A stretch of DNA of 12,569 bases from a bacterium. GTDB lineage: Bacteria; CSSED10-310; JAJRTK01. The stretch covers positions 1-12,569 of the forward strand of contig JAJRTK010000531.1 of NCBI GenBank assembly GCA_024278345.1, written 5' to 3'. The stretch's first letter is position 1; every line of letters begins with the position of its first letter. Shown here one piece after another: positions 12,500-12,569 of the stretch. The notes under the pieces were generated by a model. That model worked only from the letters and a program-made list of their open reading frames with translations, had not been told where the DNA came from and did not search any database. Position numbers and translations under genes: made by a program.

Positions 12500-12569
12500 G
12501 CCGAGCGGAGCGCGGCGCTGCCCGATGCCAAGTTTTTTTTCCGCGACCCATTGTCCCGCTTTGCGTGGA

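Larger units (their letters stand above)
12257..12569. mobile_element. Putative 313-bp inverted-repeat element at the right edge
   Basis: Bases 12257-12275 match the reverse complement of 12551-12569 at 17 of 19 positions (consensus TYCACGCAARGCGGGACAA). The span between holds no plausible gene. It carries the hairpin core also found inside the left element (12311-12340), further hairpins (12346-12352/12356-12362 with one G-T pair; 12393-12399/12403-12409, perfect), and three 23-bp tandem repeats. The right end coincides with the window edge, so no target duplication can be tested. A MITE-like or otherwise non-autonomous element is likely. It could also be the terminal part of something larger. 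Confidence 0.5.

Overview
The window is GC-rich DNA, probably from a diderm (Gram-negative) bacterium. The evidence is a periplasmic OmpA-type peptidoglycan-binding domain, Sec signal peptides, and strong AGGAG-type ribosome binding sites before most genes. A complete selenocysteine tRNA near the right end shows that the organism decodes UGA as selenocysteine. I cannot name the phylum. Planctomycetota, Verrucomicrobiota, Desulfobacterota or a related uncultured lineage would all fit, but that is only a guess.

Layout, left to right. Positions 1-577 hold no convincing gene. They contain a 25-bp direct repeat pair, then a 204-bp MITE-like element with perfect 24-bp terminal inverted repeats flanked by a perfect 9-bp direct repeat and packed with stem-loops. 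Positions 578-1615 (+) encode a metallo-beta-lactamase-fold hydrolase. All other protein genes are on the minus strand. They are a TPR protein (1640-2458), a TPR protein resembling SycD/LcrH chaperones (2768-3466), and a very arginine-rich, internally duplicated protein with EF-hand-like acidic loops (3637-4974). A four-gene transporter operon follows, transcribed from 11608 down to 5278. The selenocysteine tRNA lies at 12097-12194 (+). The last 313 bases look like a second inverted-repeat element, carrying the same hairpin core as the left one plus three 23-bp tandem repeats.

The main system is the operon 11608->5278. It looks like a NitT/TauT-type (nitrate/sulfonate/taurine/bicarbonate class) ABC importer rebuilt for the envelope. 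The binding protein is fused to a C-terminal OmpA-like domain that keeps the Asp and Arg used to hold peptidoglycan. The permease has the family's C-terminal membrane core, but nearly 600 residues, including a long acidic low-complexity linker, separate its first helix from that core. The ATPase has an unusual N-terminal extension. A fourth gene encodes a single-helix membrane-anchored protein with a helical, TPR-like exterior. The inferred picture is a cell-wall-tethered binding protein working with a permease that has its own large periplasmic arm. The substrate cannot be read from the sequence.

Stacked hairpins with mutually exclusive partners lie between the binding-protein and permease genes and again after the last gene. 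The first set could hold permease expression below binding-protein expression.
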